A stretch of DNA of 38,074 bases, from positions 1 to 38,074 of the IMG/VR virus record IMGVR_UViG_3300025085_000073; one strand, written 5' to 3'. The notes beneath the pieces were generated by a model. The model saw only the letters and a program-made list of their open reading frames with translations. It searched no databases and was not told the DNA's origin. The DNA comes from a virus. Position numbers and translations under genes: made by a program. This document shows positions 28,788-35,995 of the stretch, one piece after another (positions within the stretch are counted from its first letter, which is position 1; the number at the start of each line of letters is the position of its first letter).

Positions 28788-29324
28788 ATGGGAAAAACCA
28801 AAGCCGAGGTCTTAAACGACCTATTCAAAAAGTGTAACCTCACCACAGAGGATGTACACAAGCACAAGTTCTATACTATTATAACTCGATCTGGAATTGA
28901 AAAAGTTCAGGCGGCTTATAATATAGATGTAAACTACGAGATAGTTAACCTCTCAGACGACCACAAACATTGCTTAATTAAAGCAGTTGGCATTATGGGA
29001 GAGTCTCGTACAGAAACATTTGGAGAGTGTGCTCCTTCTAATAATAGCAACGCTTATCCTGTTGCTATGGCAGAAAAACGTGCATTATCTCGTATTGTTC
29101 TAAAACTTGCAGGATTATATTCTCAAGGGGTATTTGGCGAAGATGAGGCACCGTCCTTTTCTGCGTCACAGAATCCTAAAAAGAAACTTGACCCTGCAAC
29201 TTACAAGTCTATGATGGATATTGTTAAGTCAGATCCTGAAAGAGTTTTAGATGCATTGCCTAAATACCAACTAACACCTCAACAAGAAGAGGATTTAGTA
29301 AGTGCGGCTAACGCTGCGATATAG
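28788..29324 (+). CDS. Candidate recombination-mediator-like protein, 178 aa
   Basis: The segment NNSNAYPVAMAEKRALSRIV is the conserved signature seen in phage single-strand-annealing and related recombination proteins ('.y...maekra..R.il.l.g.~g'), and it sits next to SSB and RusA genes. The N-terminal half (EVLNDLFKKCNLTTEDVHKH; KVQAAYNIDVNYEIVNLSDD) is mixed alpha/beta. The C-terminus (PATYKSMMDIVKSDPERVLD) is helical. Exact family uncertain: a DNA annealing or pairing protein is the best guess. It opens with the leader AAAACTAAATC and is followed by a strong terminator. Confidence 0.5.
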   Translation: MGKTKAEVLNDLFKKCNLTTEDVHKHKFYTIITRSGIEKVQAAYNIDVNYEIVNLSDDHKHCLIKAVGIMGESRTETFGECAPSNNSNAYPVAMAEKRALSRIVLKLAGLYSQGVFGEDEAPSFSASQNPKKKLDPATYKSMMDIVKSDPERVLDALPKYQLTPQQEEDLVSAANAAI

Positions 29325-29374
29325 TAGATTTCGAGAGCACCAAGCGTGAGTTGGGCAATTTCTTTTACTGTAAT

Positions 29375-29430
29375 AGGAGGGGACCTTTATATTCTTGGTC
29401 GTTTATGCAGTCCTCTCCTGTTATTTTTTT
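29375..29430 (+). terminator. Strong Rho-independent terminator before the SSB gene
   Basis: AGGAGGGGAC (29375-29384) pairs with GTCCTCTCCT (29410-29419) over 10 bp with one G-T, loop 25 nt, then a T-run TTATTTTTTT ending at 29430. It lies between the recombination-like gene and SSB, so the two belong to different transcripts or read-through is limited. A short GAGTC/GACTC repeat (29435-29454) follows. Confidence 0.88.
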
Positions 29431-29469
29431 AACCGAGTCGAATATAACAGACTCAAAAATCAATTAATT

Positions 29470-29826
29470 ATGAGTAATTTACAAATCACAGGAACAATTA
29501 AAGTTATTACAGAAGTACAATCAGGAGTTTCTAAGTCCTCTGGAAAAGAGTGGAAGAAACTAACATTTGTTATTGGTACAGGTGGTGAATATCCAAAGGA
29601 TGTTTCATTCACGGTATTTGGTAACGAAAAAGTAGACAACTTTGTTAAATATAATAAAGTAGGTCAGATGGTTGATGTAAGCTTTGAACCAGAATCAAGA
29701 GAGTATAAAGGTAAGTATTATACAGACCTTAATGCTTGGAAAGTCTTTACTAATAAAGATGGTGCTACAGCCTCTACCGAGCCTGCTACTACCACAACAG
29801 AAGACGCTGGTAACTTACCATTCTAG
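29470..29826 (+). CDS. ssb: Single-stranded DNA-binding protein (SSB), 118 aa
   Basis: The product has the OB-fold pattern of SSB (MSNLQITGTIKVITEVQSGV, then EWKKLTFVIGTGGEYPKDVS, FTVFGNEKVDNFVKYNKVGQ, MVDVSFEPESREYKGKYYTD), a Thr-rich linker and the acidic tip DAGNLPF, a version of the SSB tail (D-D-I-P-F). It coats single strands during replication and recombination and recruits partners through the tip. The start at 29470 is chosen over upstream frames: it follows A/T-rich leader TCAATTAATT. A terminator precedes and another follows, so the gene is monocistronic. Confidence 0.9.
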   Translation: MSNLQITGTIKVITEVQSGVSKSSGKEWKKLTFVIGTGGEYPKDVSFTVFGNEKVDNFVKYNKVGQMVDVSFEPESREYKGKYYTDLNAWKVFTNKDGATASTEPATTTTEDAGNLPF

Positions 29827-29834
29827 ATAATAAT

Positions 29835-29876
29835 GCATCCCTGAAAAGCTCGCTAAGTAGGGGATGCTTTTATTTT
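29835..29876 (+). terminator. Rho-independent terminator after SSB
   Basis: GCATCCC (29835-29841) pairs with GGGATGC (29861-29867), loop of 19 nt, then TTTTATTTT. It is 3 bp before the next promoter element. Confidence 0.85.
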
Positions 29877-29878
29877 CC

Positions 29879-29886
29879 TATATTTG
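29879..29886 (+). promoter_or_regulatory. Bacteroidota -7 element before RusA
   Basis: TATATTTG, an exact TAnnTTTG match, 3 bp after the SSB terminator and 16 bp before the RusA start. Terminator followed at once by a promoter is a clean unit border. A start near 29,893 would leave a leader of about 9 nt. Confidence 0.68.
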
Positions 29887-29901
29887 TGCAAACGCAAATA
29901 G

Positions 29902-30336
29902 ATGGAAAAGAGAACATTTTTTATTCCATTCAGTACACCATCATCTAAAAATGGTAAACGCTGGACTGGAAAACACATGATCCACTCTAAGACAGTTATG
30001 AATTACATAAAGAATACTAAGCCATATTGGCAAGAGTATGCTGAGGAATTTAGGTCTGTTATAGATGGGTTGCAAAAACCTGTAAACATATCGTTTAAAT
30101 TTATACGAGGAACAAGACATAAGTTTGATTACGTTAATCCACTACAAACCGTGCAAGACCAAATGGTAATACATGGGTGGATTGAAGATGATAACTGTGA
30201 TGAGATTATTCCTAAGTTTAAAAAGTATGAATACGATAAAGAAAAGGCAGGATGCTTTATAACCATTGATAAAAACAATAAACCAAACAACAATGGATCG
30301 GGAGTTGATAATGAAAACGTTAGGGAAAATACTTAA
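29902..30336 (+). CDS. rusA: RusA-like Holliday-junction resolvase, 144 aa
   Basis: The RusA-type pattern is visible: a Lys/Asn-rich start (PFSTPSSKNGKRWTGKHMIH), the catalytic region with Asp76 in RHKFDYVNPLQTVQDQM and Asp86, and IEDDNCDEI with Asp96 and Asp97. RusA dimers cut four-way DNA junctions, here presumably resolving recombination intermediates before packaging. Compared with E. coli RusA (120 aa), it has a basic, Asn-rich C-terminal extension. The end overlaps the next gene by 26 bp. Preceded by a TATATTTG element. Confidence 0.85.
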   Translation: MEKRTFFIPFSTPSSKNGKRWTGKHMIHSKTVMNYIKNTKPYWQEYAEEFRSVIDGLQKPVNISFKFIRGTRHKFDYVNPLQTVQDQMVIHGWIEDDNCDEIIPKFKKYEYDKEKAGCFITIDKNNKPNNNGSGVDNENVRENT

Positions 30337-30697
30337 AGATGTTGAATTTTTAATGGATGCTGTGGTTAATGACTACCAGCCAAAAGAAAAAAAAACATCT
30401 GAGTACACACCTGATTTTATGGCTTTCTATAAATTATATGGTATTAATAAGACTAAGCACAATGCTTTTACTAAATGGAAAAAATTAAATAATCAACAAA
30501 AAGATACGATTATGCAATTAGTTCCTTTATATCATAAAGCTTTTGAGGTTAGGTACAGAAAATACCCAAATAACTTTCTCGCAAATAATTGCTGGGAAGA
30601 TTACTTGTATTTATTAGAAAATAATGCGCAAGCAGAAGATAGAGCTAAAAAAGTAGCTCAAGCTCAGAAAAATCGATTAGACTCTTATAACTTTTAA
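30311..30697 (+). CDS. Helicase-loader / replication-organiser-like protein, 128 aa
   Basis: The region TPDFMAFYKLYGINKTKHNA and FTKWKKLNNQQKDTIMQLVP, then YRKYPNNFLANNCWEDY, matches a pattern common in phage replication proteins and DnaT/DnaD-like loaders ('f...Y......A...W.kL......i...~p.Y......ryi....w'). It sits next to the helicase gene, as expected for its loader. The start at ATG 30311 has GGAG 6 nt upstream; an earlier ATG at 30293 is also in frame. N-terminal part helical and charged. Stop to next ATG: 2 bp. Confidence 0.6.
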   Translation: MKTLGKILKDVEFLMDAVVNDYQPKEKKTSEYTPDFMAFYKLYGINKTKHNAFTKWKKLNNQQKDTIMQLVPLYHKAFEVRYRKYPNNFLANNCWEDYLYLLENNAQAEDRAKKVAQAQKNRLDSYNF

Positions 30698-30699
30698 TT

Positions 30700-31674
30700 A
30701 TGGATTATAAGATAAATTCTAAGAAAGAAATTTCAGAGTATGTAAATCACGTCTATAATAATGGATACAACAAAGGTCTATCTACTGGTATACCTTGGCT
30801 TGATAAACATTATACATATAGAAAGGGTGAGTTAGATGTAATAACAGGATTTGCCAATATTGGTAAAACTACTGCTATATTTTATTTAATGATGCTTGCA
30901 TCTGTTAAGTATAAATGGAAGTGGTTATGTTATTGCCCAGAGAATGAACCCGTAGGTGAAATGGTTATAGACCTTGCAGAGATGTTTATAGGAATGACTG
31001 CCGACAAAACAAAATCCGAAAGGATGGACAGGTCAGTATTTGATGCCGCCTGTGAATGGGTAATGAAACACTTTAAAGTAGTATCATTTCCTAACACTCC
31101 AACTATTTATGATGTAATGGATGTATTCCAGGACGAATTAGATAGCGGAGAGTTTGACGGATGTTATGTTGACCCTATGAACGACCTTGCTATAAATAGG
31201 TCTATGAGTAAATACGACTACTACTATCAAGTATTATCTGATATTCGTAGGTTTAAGCAGAAGAACTTTGTAAAGTTTATTTTAGTAACACATGCTGTAA
31301 CTAAAGCTGCAAGAGAAAAAAGCGATGACGGCACCGTACCTGCTCCCTCTCATTACGATGTAGAAATGGGAGGTATGTTCGCCAACAGAACGGACAACTT
31401 TATAGTTGTACACAGGAATCCTAACTCTGAAGATTGGAGTGATACACAACTGCATGTAAGGAAAATCAAGTTCCAAAAGCTTGTTGGTATTCCAACTCAG
31501 GATCATGAACCTGTGATTCTTAGATTTGAGCCTAGACTATGTAGGTTTAAATCTTTAAACAAACAAAAAATGGTGTGGGAAGATGTTCTACAACAGAATA
31601 CCATGGATTTTATTGACTCTCATAAAGCCAATATTACTCCAGAAATCTTCGATTCTAACAATTTACCTTTTTAA
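30700..31674 (+). CDS. RecA-fold replicative helicase (DnaB C-terminal-like), 324 aa
   Basis: One ATPase domain, about residues 25-240. Walker A GFANIGKTT (50-58), acidic residue in CPENEPVGEM (80-87) and Walker B GCYVDPMNDL (154-163), His198 in ILVTHAVT. This is the DnaB/KaiC-like type, with IPWLDKHYTYRKGELDVITG as its opening. It lacks the DnaB N-terminal domain and primase, so it resembles single-domain phage helicases. The C-terminus ends NNLPF, like the SSB tip. It should unwind phage DNA in the replisome, with the preceding gene as loader. Confidence 0.83.
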   Translation: MDYKINSKKEISEYVNHVYNNGYNKGLSTGIPWLDKHYTYRKGELDVITGFANIGKTTAIFYLMMLASVKYKWKWLCYCPENEPVGEMVIDLAEMFIGMTADKTKSERMDRSVFDAACEWVMKHFKVVSFPNTPTIYDVMDVFQDELDSGEFDGCYVDPMNDLAINRSMSKYDYYYQVLSDIRRFKQKNFVKFILVTHAVTKAAREKSDDGTVPAPSHYDVEMGGMFANRTDNFIVVHRNPNSEDWSDTQLHVRKIKFQKLVGIPTQDHEPVILRFEPRLCRFKSLNKQKMVWEDVLQQNTMDFIDSHKANITPEIFDSNNLPF

Positions 31675-31677
31675 ACA

Positions 31678-32049
31678 ATGGAAAAAGTAAAAGAAATCTC
31701 TCAAGAAGAGAAACAAATGGAAGCTGAAAAAGCTTTTAGAGAAACACCTTTAGGTAAAAATATTACACAGCTTGAAGGTCATGTAGAAAATCATTTAGTT
31801 GATATGTTAAGCGTCGTTGGTATTAATGTAACCGATGAGCAACGAACTGACATGATGACTAATTTCATTGCTGCATCTCACGCTGCTGGTACAATTCAAA
31901 GATTAGTTTGGCAACAAATGGACTTTGAAGCAAAGCAACGAGAGGCTGTGCAAACAACTAAAGCTGAAAAGGCTGTAAAGAAAGCAGCTAAAAAAGAAGC
32001 CACTAAGAAAAATCGCTCTCGCGGAAAAACTTCTATGAAAAAAGCATAG
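31678..32049 (+). CDS. Unknown helical basic-tailed protein, 123 aa
   Basis: Helical N-terminus (KEISQEEKQMEAEKAFRETP; GKNITQLEGHVENHLVDML), a middle (RTDMMTNFIAASHAAGTIQR) and strongly basic C-terminus (KAVKKAAKKEATKKNRSRGK). The tail would bind nucleic acid. It directly follows the helicase gene (3 bp) and ends before a promoter/terminator pair. Not recognised. Confidence 0.62.
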   Translation: MEKVKEISQEEKQMEAEKAFRETPLGKNITQLEGHVENHLVDMLSVVGINVTDEQRTDMMTNFIAASHAAGTIQRLVWQQMDFEAKQREAVQTTKAEKAVKKAAKKEATKKNRSRGKTSMKKA

Positions 32050-32065
32050 ATTAAAATAAAACCAT

Positions 32066-32073
32066 TATATTTG
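32066..32073 (+). promoter_or_regulatory. Bacteroidota -7 element upstream of a small transcript
   Basis: TATATTTG, an exact TAnnTTTG match, 17 bp after a stop codon. It is followed by about 58 bp without genes and then a terminator hairpin. Confidence 0.55.
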
Positions 32074-32077
32074 CAAC

Positions 32078-32152
32078 GATTTGGTTACATTGTTCATACG
32101 ATGGTTTAGTTATTAGTTGGTTAAAAAGATAGAGGCTTCGGCCTCTTTCTTA
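32078..32152 (+). ncRNA. Candidate small RNA or attenuator leader
   Basis: From the expected start near 32,080 to the end of the hairpin at 32,152, about 75 nt with no gene longer than two codons, followed by a stable hairpin. Such a promoter-to-terminator unit could be a small RNA. Alternatively the hairpin is the 3' end of the upstream gene or an attenuator for the nuclease gene at 32170. Confidence 0.4.
32131..32152 (+). terminator. Rho-independent terminator before the RecE-like gene
   Basis: AGAGGC-TTCG-GCCTCT, a perfect 6-bp stem with a stable TTCG loop, followed by TTTCTTAATTT. It lies 18 bp before the RecE-like start. Confidence 0.85.
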
Positions 32153-32169
32153 ATTTAAAAACAATTCTT

Positions 32170-32973
32170 ATGACAAAATTACTAGAATCATTCCGTGACG
32201 ATAAAATATATTATGCAGATTCATCGCATGTTACATGCTCAATGCTTAAGTATTTATTAAAGTCACCAGCACACCTTAGATCTTATTTAGAAAACAGGGA
32301 AAAATCTACACCCGCAATGGTATTTGGTAGTGCATTTCACTGTATGGCTTTAGAGCCAGAAAAGTTTAACGAAAGATTTTACATATTTGACACAAGCCTT
32401 AGACCTGAAAAGGAAAAAGGTATGACATCTAAAATAAATAAAGCCTGGAAGCAAGAAGAGTTAAAACACGCAGAGTTAGAAGGTAAAGATCTTATTACCG
32501 CAGATGAGTTAGATAAAATAGATAGAATGTGTAATTCTTTATTTAATCACAGCAAGGTTAGAGATTTAGTTAATACATCAAAAAGAGAGCAACCTTTTAT
32601 TTGGCATATAAACAGAATGCACTGTAAGGATATTATAAACGCTAAAGGTAAAGTGGATTTGCAATCTTTTGACTTTATAGCTGACATTAAAACTACAGCT
32701 GAGTTTGGTGGCATAGATAAGTTTAAGTATGATTGCAAGAAATATCACTATGATATGCAAGCAGCATTTTATTGTGATGCTCTTGGATTAGATCAATTTA
32801 AGTTTATTGTAATCGGAAAAGAAAATCCTCATAGTGTTGGTATTTACGATGTTTCACCTGAGTTTCTGGAGTCTGGAAGACGTAAGTACCACTACGCCTT
32901 AGACTTATATGAGAAATATTTCTTATCTTGCGAGGAAAATATAGATTCCTATATAGAGGAAGGTATACTATAA
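32170..32973 (+). CDS. PD-(D/E)XK exonuclease, RecE-like, 267 aa
   Basis: The PD-(D/E)XK-type nuclease is visible: FGSAFHCMALEPEKF with His57, KVDLQ (161-165), the catalytic pair ADIKTT with Asp172 and Lys174, and YHYDMQAAFYCDALG (from residue 192). This set, with a SPAHLRSYLENREKSTPAMV start, is typical of the RecE/DUF3799 phage exonucleases that make 3' single-strand tails for annealing. Partnering with the candidate annealing protein and SSB is an inference. Length is within the family. It is preceded by a terminator with a promoter element before it. Confidence 0.82.
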   Translation: MTKLLESFRDDKIYYADSSHVTCSMLKYLLKSPAHLRSYLENREKSTPAMVFGSAFHCMALEPEKFNERFYIFDTSLRPEKEKGMTSKINKAWKQEELKHAELEGKDLITADELDKIDRMCNSLFNHSKVRDLVNTSKREQPFIWHINRMHCKDIINAKGKVDLQSFDFIADIKTTAEFGGIDKFKYDCKKYHYDMQAAFYCDALGLDQFKFIVIGKENPHSVGIYDVSPEFLESGRRKYHYALDLYEKYFLSCEENIDSYIEEGIL

Positions 32974-32983
32974 GCAAGAGAAA

Positions 32984-34099
32984 ATGACCAAAAAATCTAT
33001 GCGCCTTACTCCTCAAGAAATGGACATCGTTCTAGAGAGGAGAGCTGAAGAGGTAGCCTTAAACACAAACGACAACGATCAATTATCATCAGTATATTTA
33101 GATTATCTTAAAGAAAGAGGTATACAACCAGAAGAGGTTGTCTCCTGCAAGCATTGGCAATCTGCTAATGGTGAGCCTAGATTTTCTATTGTAACAAAGA
33201 ATGATAACTCTATTATGACTACTTACGATAGAGAGGTTCTTTTAAATGATATAGCTGATGTAGTTGCAAACCATAAAATCTCATACCCCCGTACCTCAAA
33301 AGAACTACTTGGAAACCACTTATTAGTTGTTAATCCTGCTGATATTCATATTGGTAAATTGGCTTTAGCCAAAGAAACTGGTGAAGAATATAACACGGAG
33401 ATTGCAAGATTAAGGGTCCTCCAAGGAGTTCAGGGTATAATAGATAGAGCTCAAGGATATGATGTAGAAAGAGTTTTATTCTGTATCGGTAATGATGTTC
33501 TCCATGTGGATAATGTTTTTAACACTACAACCAAAGGAACGCCACAAGATCAAGATGATAAATGGTGGAAATCATTTGGTGTAGCATTAGAGGTTTATGT
33601 AGCTTGTGTAGACATGCTTATGCAGGTAGGACCTGTAGATTGCGTTCACTCAATGAGTAATCACGACTACCAGTCTGGGTATCATTTAGCTCATTGTTTG
33701 AAGGCTTGGTATAAAGGAAATAAAAAAGTAACCGTAGATGAGGGTCCTGCTTATCGTAAATATTATAAGTATTATAATAATATGATAGGTTTGGAGCATG
33801 GTGACGGTGCTAAGATGCAAGATATACCGCTACTTATGGCTCAAGAAGAACCTAAGATGTGGGCAAGCTGCAAGTATCGAACTATGTTTCTACATCATGT
33901 ACATCATAAGATAAAAACTAAGTTTCAATCTGCTAAAGATTATATAGGTGTAACTGTAGAGTATATGCGTAGTCCGTCTGGAGCTGATTCTTGGCATGCT
34001 CGCAAAGGATACAAAGGAGCACCTAAAGCTGTGGAGGGATTTTTATTCCATAGAGATCATGGTAGGGTTGCAAGTTTAGTGCATAATTTTGATGAGTAG
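32984..34099 (+). CDS. Calcineurin-type metallophosphoesterase, 371 aa
   Basis: The metal motifs of a metallophosphoesterase are seen: DIH (Asp120, His122) in NPADIHIGKL, GND (169-171), SNHD (225-228), H272 in GLEHGDG and HHVHH (304-308). These are the D-x-H, G[DN]xx, [GS]NHD and [GH]HxH blocks that bind two metals. Phage members are often described as SbcD/Mre11-like nucleases, and placement next to a RecE-like nuclease fits a role in DNA processing. The first 110 residues are helical, extra to the core. The end overlaps the next gene by 8 bp. Confidence 0.82.
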   Translation: MTKKSMRLTPQEMDIVLERRAEEVALNTNDNDQLSSVYLDYLKERGIQPEEVVSCKHWQSANGEPRFSIVTKNDNSIMTTYDREVLLNDIADVVANHKISYPRTSKELLGNHLLVVNPADIHIGKLALAKETGEEYNTEIARLRVLQGVQGIIDRAQGYDVERVLFCIGNDVLHVDNVFNTTTKGTPQDQDDKWWKSFGVALEVYVACVDMLMQVGPVDCVHSMSNHDYQSGYHLAHCLKAWYKGNKKVTVDEGPAYRKYYKYYNNMIGLEHGDGAKMQDIPLLMAQEEPKMWASCKYRTMFLHHVHHKIKTKFQSAKDYIGVTVEYMRSPSGADSWHARKGYKGAPKAVEGFLFHRDHGRVASLVHNFDE

Positions 34100-34319
34100 T
34101 ATAGAAAAAAAACTTTGCCTTAAAATATTAGGTAGAGCAGAGATAGGTAAAAAAAAGTATAAAACCACAATGGATCGAAATGATCTTACTGAGTTAGAGT
34201 GGTTAATACACGCCCAAGAAGAAGCTATGGATTTAGCTGTTTACTTAGAAAAACTTATACAAATCAAAAAAAATGAAAGGACTAATAGCTCTTGTTGTGG
34301 GAAAAGCAATAAAAAATAG
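34092..34319 (+). CDS. Small MazG-like helical protein, 75 aa
   Basis: The segment KKYKTTMDRNDLTELEWLIH then AQEEAMDLAVYLEKLI resembles the 'K.G.t~.r.dl...eWl.Ha.EE.~D...Y~...i' motif of short MazG-like phage proteins; the EExxD arrangement is the metal-binding part of that family. A nucleotide pyrophosphatase role would be consistent but only half of a MazG domain is present. Ends with a CC-rich basic tail (SSCCGKSNKK). The ATG at 34092 is used in place of an earlier TTG. Confidence 0.55.
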   Translation: MSSIEKKLCLKILGRAEIGKKKYKTTMDRNDLTELEWLIHAQEEAMDLAVYLEKLIQIKKNERTNSSCCGKSNKK

Positions 34320-34419
34320 AAAATCGTTACATGTTGTTAAACGATTTCTTAAAATGAAATACAATATAGAAATATCTGTAAACGCATTAAAAAGAAGATT
34401 TTATCATGGCCAAAACTAG
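34273..34419 (+). CDS. Overlapping micro-gene: 48-aa basic HTH-like protein
   Basis: An ATG at 34273 opens a frame of 48 codons that overlaps the preceding gene by 47 bp and the next by 14. The product is basic (MKGLIALVVGKAIKNRKSLH), then KRFLKMKYNIEISVNALKRR, with a helix-turn-helix-like end (ISVNALKRRFYHGQN). It fills an otherwise empty 86-bp gap, which supports it as a real gene. DNA binding is an inference. Confidence 0.5.
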   Translation: MKGLIALVVGKAIKNRKSLHVVKRFLKMKYNIEISVNALKRRFYHGQN

Positions 34420-34612
34420 ACTACAAGTATTAATGGATGAATACGCCTTGTGGTATCACGCTTGTTTATTAAATAAAGATAGAGATACAGAACCGACATT
34501 AGGCGAGTGGGTTGAAGCTAAAATAAAGCAAACAGAAGACGCTGGAGAATTAATTTTAATGCCAGAGGAATTATCATTAATTAAAAAACTAAAACCAAAT
34601 GGAGATAGCTGA
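34406..34612 (+). CDS. Small helical protein, 68 aa
   Basis: Helical and acidic: RLQVLMDEYALWYHACLLNK, then DTEPTLGEWVEAKIKQTEDA and MPEELSLIKKLKPNGDS. Not recognised. Overlaps the micro-gene before it by 14 bp and the next gene by 14 bp. Confidence 0.6.
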   Translation: MAKTRLQVLMDEYALWYHACLLNKDRDTEPTLGEWVEAKIKQTEDAGELILMPEELSLIKKLKPNGDS

Positions 34613-34919
34613 AAAAGCCTTAGAGTTAATAAGAGAACAAAATACTACTTTAGCTGAAAATAAATGTATGCAAGATTATTGCGAAGCATTAGTTGAAATA
34701 GAGGGTATGAAAAAAGAATTATCTCAGTTTAAAGGGCAAATGACTAAATCATATAAATTAAAAAAGAAAAGAACTGAAATATTAGATAAAGCAGTTCATA
34801 GTTTTTACGACTCTTATTTTAACATGGCTAAGTATAAGCAAATGTGGAGTCAAGAAAAACAAAAATGTATAGAAAAAGAAATAGAGTTTATAAACGCTAT
34901 GACAAAAGCGTCTAAGTAA
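34599..34919 (+). CDS. Last early gene: coiled-coil protein, 106 aa
   Basis: Almost all helix with heptad character (EKALELIREQNTTLAENKCM; EIEGMKKELSQFKGQMTKSY; EKQKCIEKEIEFINAMTKAS). It is the last plus-strand gene, and its stop codon directly abuts the stop codon of the facing holin-like gene with no spacer. Function unknown. Confidence 0.62.
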   Translation: MEIAEKALELIREQNTTLAENKCMQDYCEALVEIEGMKKELSQFKGQMTKSYKLKKKRTEILDKAVHSFYDSYFNMAKYKQMWSQEKQKCIEKEIEFINAMTKASK

Positions 34920-35306
34920 TTACTTTTTCTTGATCTTTTCTATAGACCTTCCTGCAAAGTAAGCTCCGTAAACAGTAATAAGTAAAGTTTGATATATTGG
35001 TACATAAGCTGGGGCTATTTGAAAGCCTCCAGCATTACCATCGAATATAGATATAACAACAAACATTGCTGTTAAGAATATACAAATTAAAGGTCGTATA
35101 TTTTTAGAGAGCCAGTTATCAGACTTCATGTCTGCTTCCCATCGTTTAGTAACTTGTGATTGAGCATCTGACTCAGCTTTCATCATTACCTCTTTGATAG
35201 CTTTTTTAGCTACCATAGCCTCTTCTTTAGATGTAGATAGATTATCTATTACGTTACCTACCTTCTCTATTACACCTCCACTTAAAAAACTTAATAGTTT
35301 ACTCAT
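34920..35306 (-). CDS. Holin (3TM-type) candidate, 128 aa
   Basis: Amphipathic, charged N-terminus (SFLSGGVIEKVGNVIDNLST; KKAIKEVMMKAESDAQSQVT), then hydrophobic segments LICIFLTAMFVVISIFDG (near residue 73) and YQTLLITVYGAYFAGRSIEK at the end. This matches the phage 3TM-holin/GTA-holin pattern ('W..rn~RP~~~~~~~~~~...'): here KSDNWLSKNIRPLICIF. Holins make the inner-membrane hole that releases the endolysin. Its start is TAATG-coupled to the M15 endolysin upstream. It is the last gene of the late operon in this window. Confidence 0.72.
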   Translation of the reverse strand: MSKLLSFLSGGVIEKVGNVIDNLSTSKEEAMVAKKAIKEVMMKAESDAQSQVTKRWEADMKSDNWLSKNIRPLICIFLTAMFVVISIFDGNAGGFQIAPAYVPIYQTLLITVYGAYFAGRSIEKIKKK

Positions 35307-35773
35307 TATAATATAATTATGTCATCAGCATATTTATAAGAAGTATCTCCGTCATCATTCTTATAAGCTTCTAATACCTCTTTTCTGTTACTTTTCTCTT
35401 TAAGGGATAGGTGAATCCAAGCAAAATCAAATTCATTAATCATTTGATCAAACTCTAAATGAGAATTTATAATCCAGTCATAAATTTCTTTATTACACAT
35501 CTGACCATTTTTCCAAAATTGCAGATCCAAAGCTTCACCTTTACAATGCTGCGAAGAACGACTTCCACCAATAGCTCGATTGAGTGACGGGTTGCGATAA
35601 CCACTACTGATCCTGATAGGACCCAGCTCGTCACGCATAGGCTGTATAAGATTAGATATAAGCCTTTGCATATTTTCCAAATGTTTTTTTGTCGGCTCAT
35701 TACTTATGCCTAATCTTGTTGCTGTGTTACTTCGAGTGATCTCCGATAACACAAAGTTTTTACTTAGTCTCAT
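35306..35773 (-). CDS. Endolysin: M15-family D-Ala-D-Ala carboxypeptidase-like, 155 aa
   Basis: Peptidase M15 signature visible: SGYRNPSLNRAIGGSRSSQH with His76, KGEALDLQ with Asp83, and WIHLS with His121. These are the three zinc ligands of VanY/M15_3-type peptidases, with the family start LSKNFVLSEITRS. It cleaves cell-wall peptide bonds at lysis. Length 155 aa is standard for the single-domain form. No signal peptide, so it depends on a holin, which is encoded just downstream. The start overlaps the stop of the upstream gene (ATGA). Confidence 0.9.
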   Translation of the reverse strand: MRLSKNFVLSEITRSNTATRLGISNEPTKKHLENMQRLISNLIQPMRDELGPIRISSGYRNPSLNRAIGGSRSSQHCKGEALDLQFWKNGQMCNKEIYDWIINSHLEFDQMINEFDFAWIHLSLKEKSNRKEVLEAYKNDDGDTSYKYADDIIIL

Positions 35774-35994
35774 TTCTCTTTGATTTGATTAGAGGCTAAC
35801 AATAATTCTATTGCGTGTAATCTAGCAGATATTTCAACTAGTGTGGTTTTTAAGTCTGTGTCGGACTTTTCTAGTTGATACACTCTAGATTTTAACTTAG
35901 TGTATTCATTATTTAAATTAATCCACAAACCTAGTGCGGTAGCTAAAATTGCAGCCACACTTATAATTAATTCTACTACTCCTATTGGCATCAT
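35770..35994 (-). CDS. Single-helix membrane protein with coiled coil (spanin- or holin-accessory-like), 74 aa
   Basis: N-terminal hydrophobic helix (MPIGVVELIISVAAILATAL), then a coiled coil (NEYTKLKSRVYQLEKSDTDL; VEISARLHAIELLLASNQIK). Position directly before the endolysin in a lysis cassette matches the inner-membrane spanin component or a hemolysin XhlA-like protein. Start at ATG 35994, just one base after the previous stop, rather than the TTG at 36012. Not fully resolved, as no lipoprotein partner was seen. Confidence 0.58.
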   Translation of the reverse strand: MMPIGVVELIISVAAILATALGLWINLNNEYTKLKSRVYQLEKSDTDLKTTLVEISARLHAIELLLASNQIKEK

Positions 35995-35995
35995 A

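Noticed and set aside
33505-33513. Perfect DnaA box (TGTGGATAA) inside the phosphoesterase gene
   Set aside because: A single copy within coding sequence with no cluster nearby; a 9-mer can occur by chance, and the phage DnaA-like protein may prefer another site.
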